Positions 5,233 through 5,592 of a stretch of DNA of 5,592 nt are shown here, piece by piece. The position numbers and the translations under genes were made by a program. The DNA comes from Candidatus Thiomargarita nelsonii. Its GTDB lineage: Bacteria > Pseudomonadota > Gammaproteobacteria > Beggiatoales > Beggiatoaceae. The DNA is taken from positions 1-5,592 of the forward strand of contig LUTY01002497.1 of NCBI GenBank assembly GCA_001640045.1, written 5' to 3'. The notes beneath the pieces were generated by a model. It was not told the origin of the DNA and did not search any database. It saw only the letters and a list, made by a program, of their open reading frames with translations. Position 1 is the stretch's first letter. Each line of letters starts with the position of its first letter.

Positions 5233-5490
5233 CAAATTATTAATCACCCTTCGGCACGAAATGCGGGTCAATGGGCGAGAAAAACGCGAAGCCAGGTAAT
5301 TGTGGAAAGTCTGCGTATCAATTTTCAGCTAGTATTCTGTCAACTTGATTTTGTCGGGTTATTGGAGTACAAAGCAGCGCTTTGTACCGGCAAAGGGCTG
5401 CTTGGAACGAAAGACAATAAAAAAAATAGCAGGTAGTCATTTTTGGTGAAAATCACTTGTCTTCTAAAAATTTGACCCCAAACCTTATCT
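5233..5490. other. Stretch without a convincing gene
   Basis: About 260 bases follow the SoxB-like stop. The only clear structure is the hairpin at 5367-5387. A 25-codon minus-strand frame (5240-5317) ends FFSPIDPHFVPKGD and could be the tail of a lost convergent gene, but a stop precedes it and it is too short to identify. No promoter or terminator with a T-run was found. Confidence 0.5.
5367..5387. repeat. Perfect 9-bp inverted repeat
   Basis: GTACAAAGC (5367-5375) and GCTTTGTAC (5379-5387) pair perfectly around AGC. The following CGGCAAAGGGCTGC repeats part of the motif. It looks like a short dispersed palindromic repeat rather than a terminator, since no T-run follows. Confidence 0.7.
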
Positions 5491-5592
5491 AAGGCACCTG
5501 ACAACACTACGTTGTTAGGCAACGCTGCGGTGGGTGGGCTCATTATGGCTTTAGCGGCTGACAAAGTGTACGCACGCGATGGCATTGTTTTG
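5491..5592 (+). CDS. HypX/HoxX-like (enoyl-CoA-hydratase-like domain) fragment
   Basis: The plus frame from about 5491 reads APDNTTLLGNAAVGG, then LIMALAADKVYARDGIVL up to the window end. The GNAxxGGxxMALAADxVxARxGxVLN pattern is that of the crotonase-like half of HypX/HoxX, a maturation factor that helps provide the CO ligand of [NiFe] hydrogenases from a formyl group. General enoyl-CoA hydratases share the GG-xALAxD pattern but seldom the ARDGIVLN continuation, so HypX is my preferred reading. In frame, a TGA lies about 30 bases upstream (near 5471) and the residues before DNTTLL do not look homologous, so the fragment is also cut on its left. The right side runs out of the window. About 34 residues only; moderate confidence. 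Confidence 0.45.

Noticed and set aside
5340..5585. Minus-strand frame at the right end
   Set aside because: It is antisense to the HypX-like fragment and contains the hairpin repeat; no protein-like features were seen.

Overview
The window looks like a piece of a large colourless sulfur bacterium or a close relative (Beggiatoa, Thioploca or Thiomargarita type, Gammaproteobacteria). This is an inference. It rests on the gammaproteobacterial-looking CysS tail, a kinase/DUF1566 fusion of a style I associate with these genomes, SoxB/5'-nucleotidase-like and HypX/HoxX-like sequences, and several short MITE-like repeats of the TAGGGTGGATTACGC type. No rRNA, tRNA or CRISPR array was seen.

Layout. 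1-354 (+) is the end of cysS. 355-590 (+) holds a stem-loop and then the last ~50 codons of a PD-(D/E)XK/AAA-ATPase-like protein, a remnant. 596-654 is a MITE-like inverted repeat between convergent genes. 661-3159 (-) is the centrepiece: an ~832-residue protein with a novel-looking helical N-terminus, a TPR-like segment, a Ser/Thr-kinase domain and a C-terminal DUF1566 (C-type-lectin-like) domain. 3160-3400 is dense in repeats: nested hairpins, one half of a 28-bp perfect inverted repeat, a second MITE-like element and a 16-bp perfect palindrome. 3392-3800 (-) contains a possible small CxxC protein and what looks like a broken gene. 3809-4155 (+) is an internal piece of a type I polyketide synthase ketoreductase domain. 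It runs abruptly into the C-terminal ~360 residues of a SoxB/5'-nucleotidase-family protein (to 5232, +). 5233-5490 has no convincing gene and one clean hairpin. 5491-5592 (+) encodes a fragment resembling the enoyl-CoA-hydratase-like half of the hydrogenase maturation factor HypX/HoxX, cut by the window end.

Main interest. The kinase/DUF1566 gene has three unusual traits. The catalytic Asp of the HRD motif is replaced by Tyr through what would be one base change. The DUF1566 tail has a TAC/NNC-rich codon stretch that looks like the variable region of a diversity-generating retroelement target. The last 63 bp are tandemly duplicated, adding 21 residues after the normal domain end. No reverse transcriptase or template repeat lies in the window, so the retroelement idea is a hypothesis.

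Caution. Four unrelated gene fragments (PD-(D/E)XK tail, PKS ketoreductase, SoxB-like tail, HypX-like piece) meet at sharp boundaries. This could be true genome decay driven by repeats, or chimeric joining during amplification or assembly. The right-hand third (3800-5592) should be read with that in mind; I see no sign that its genes work together.
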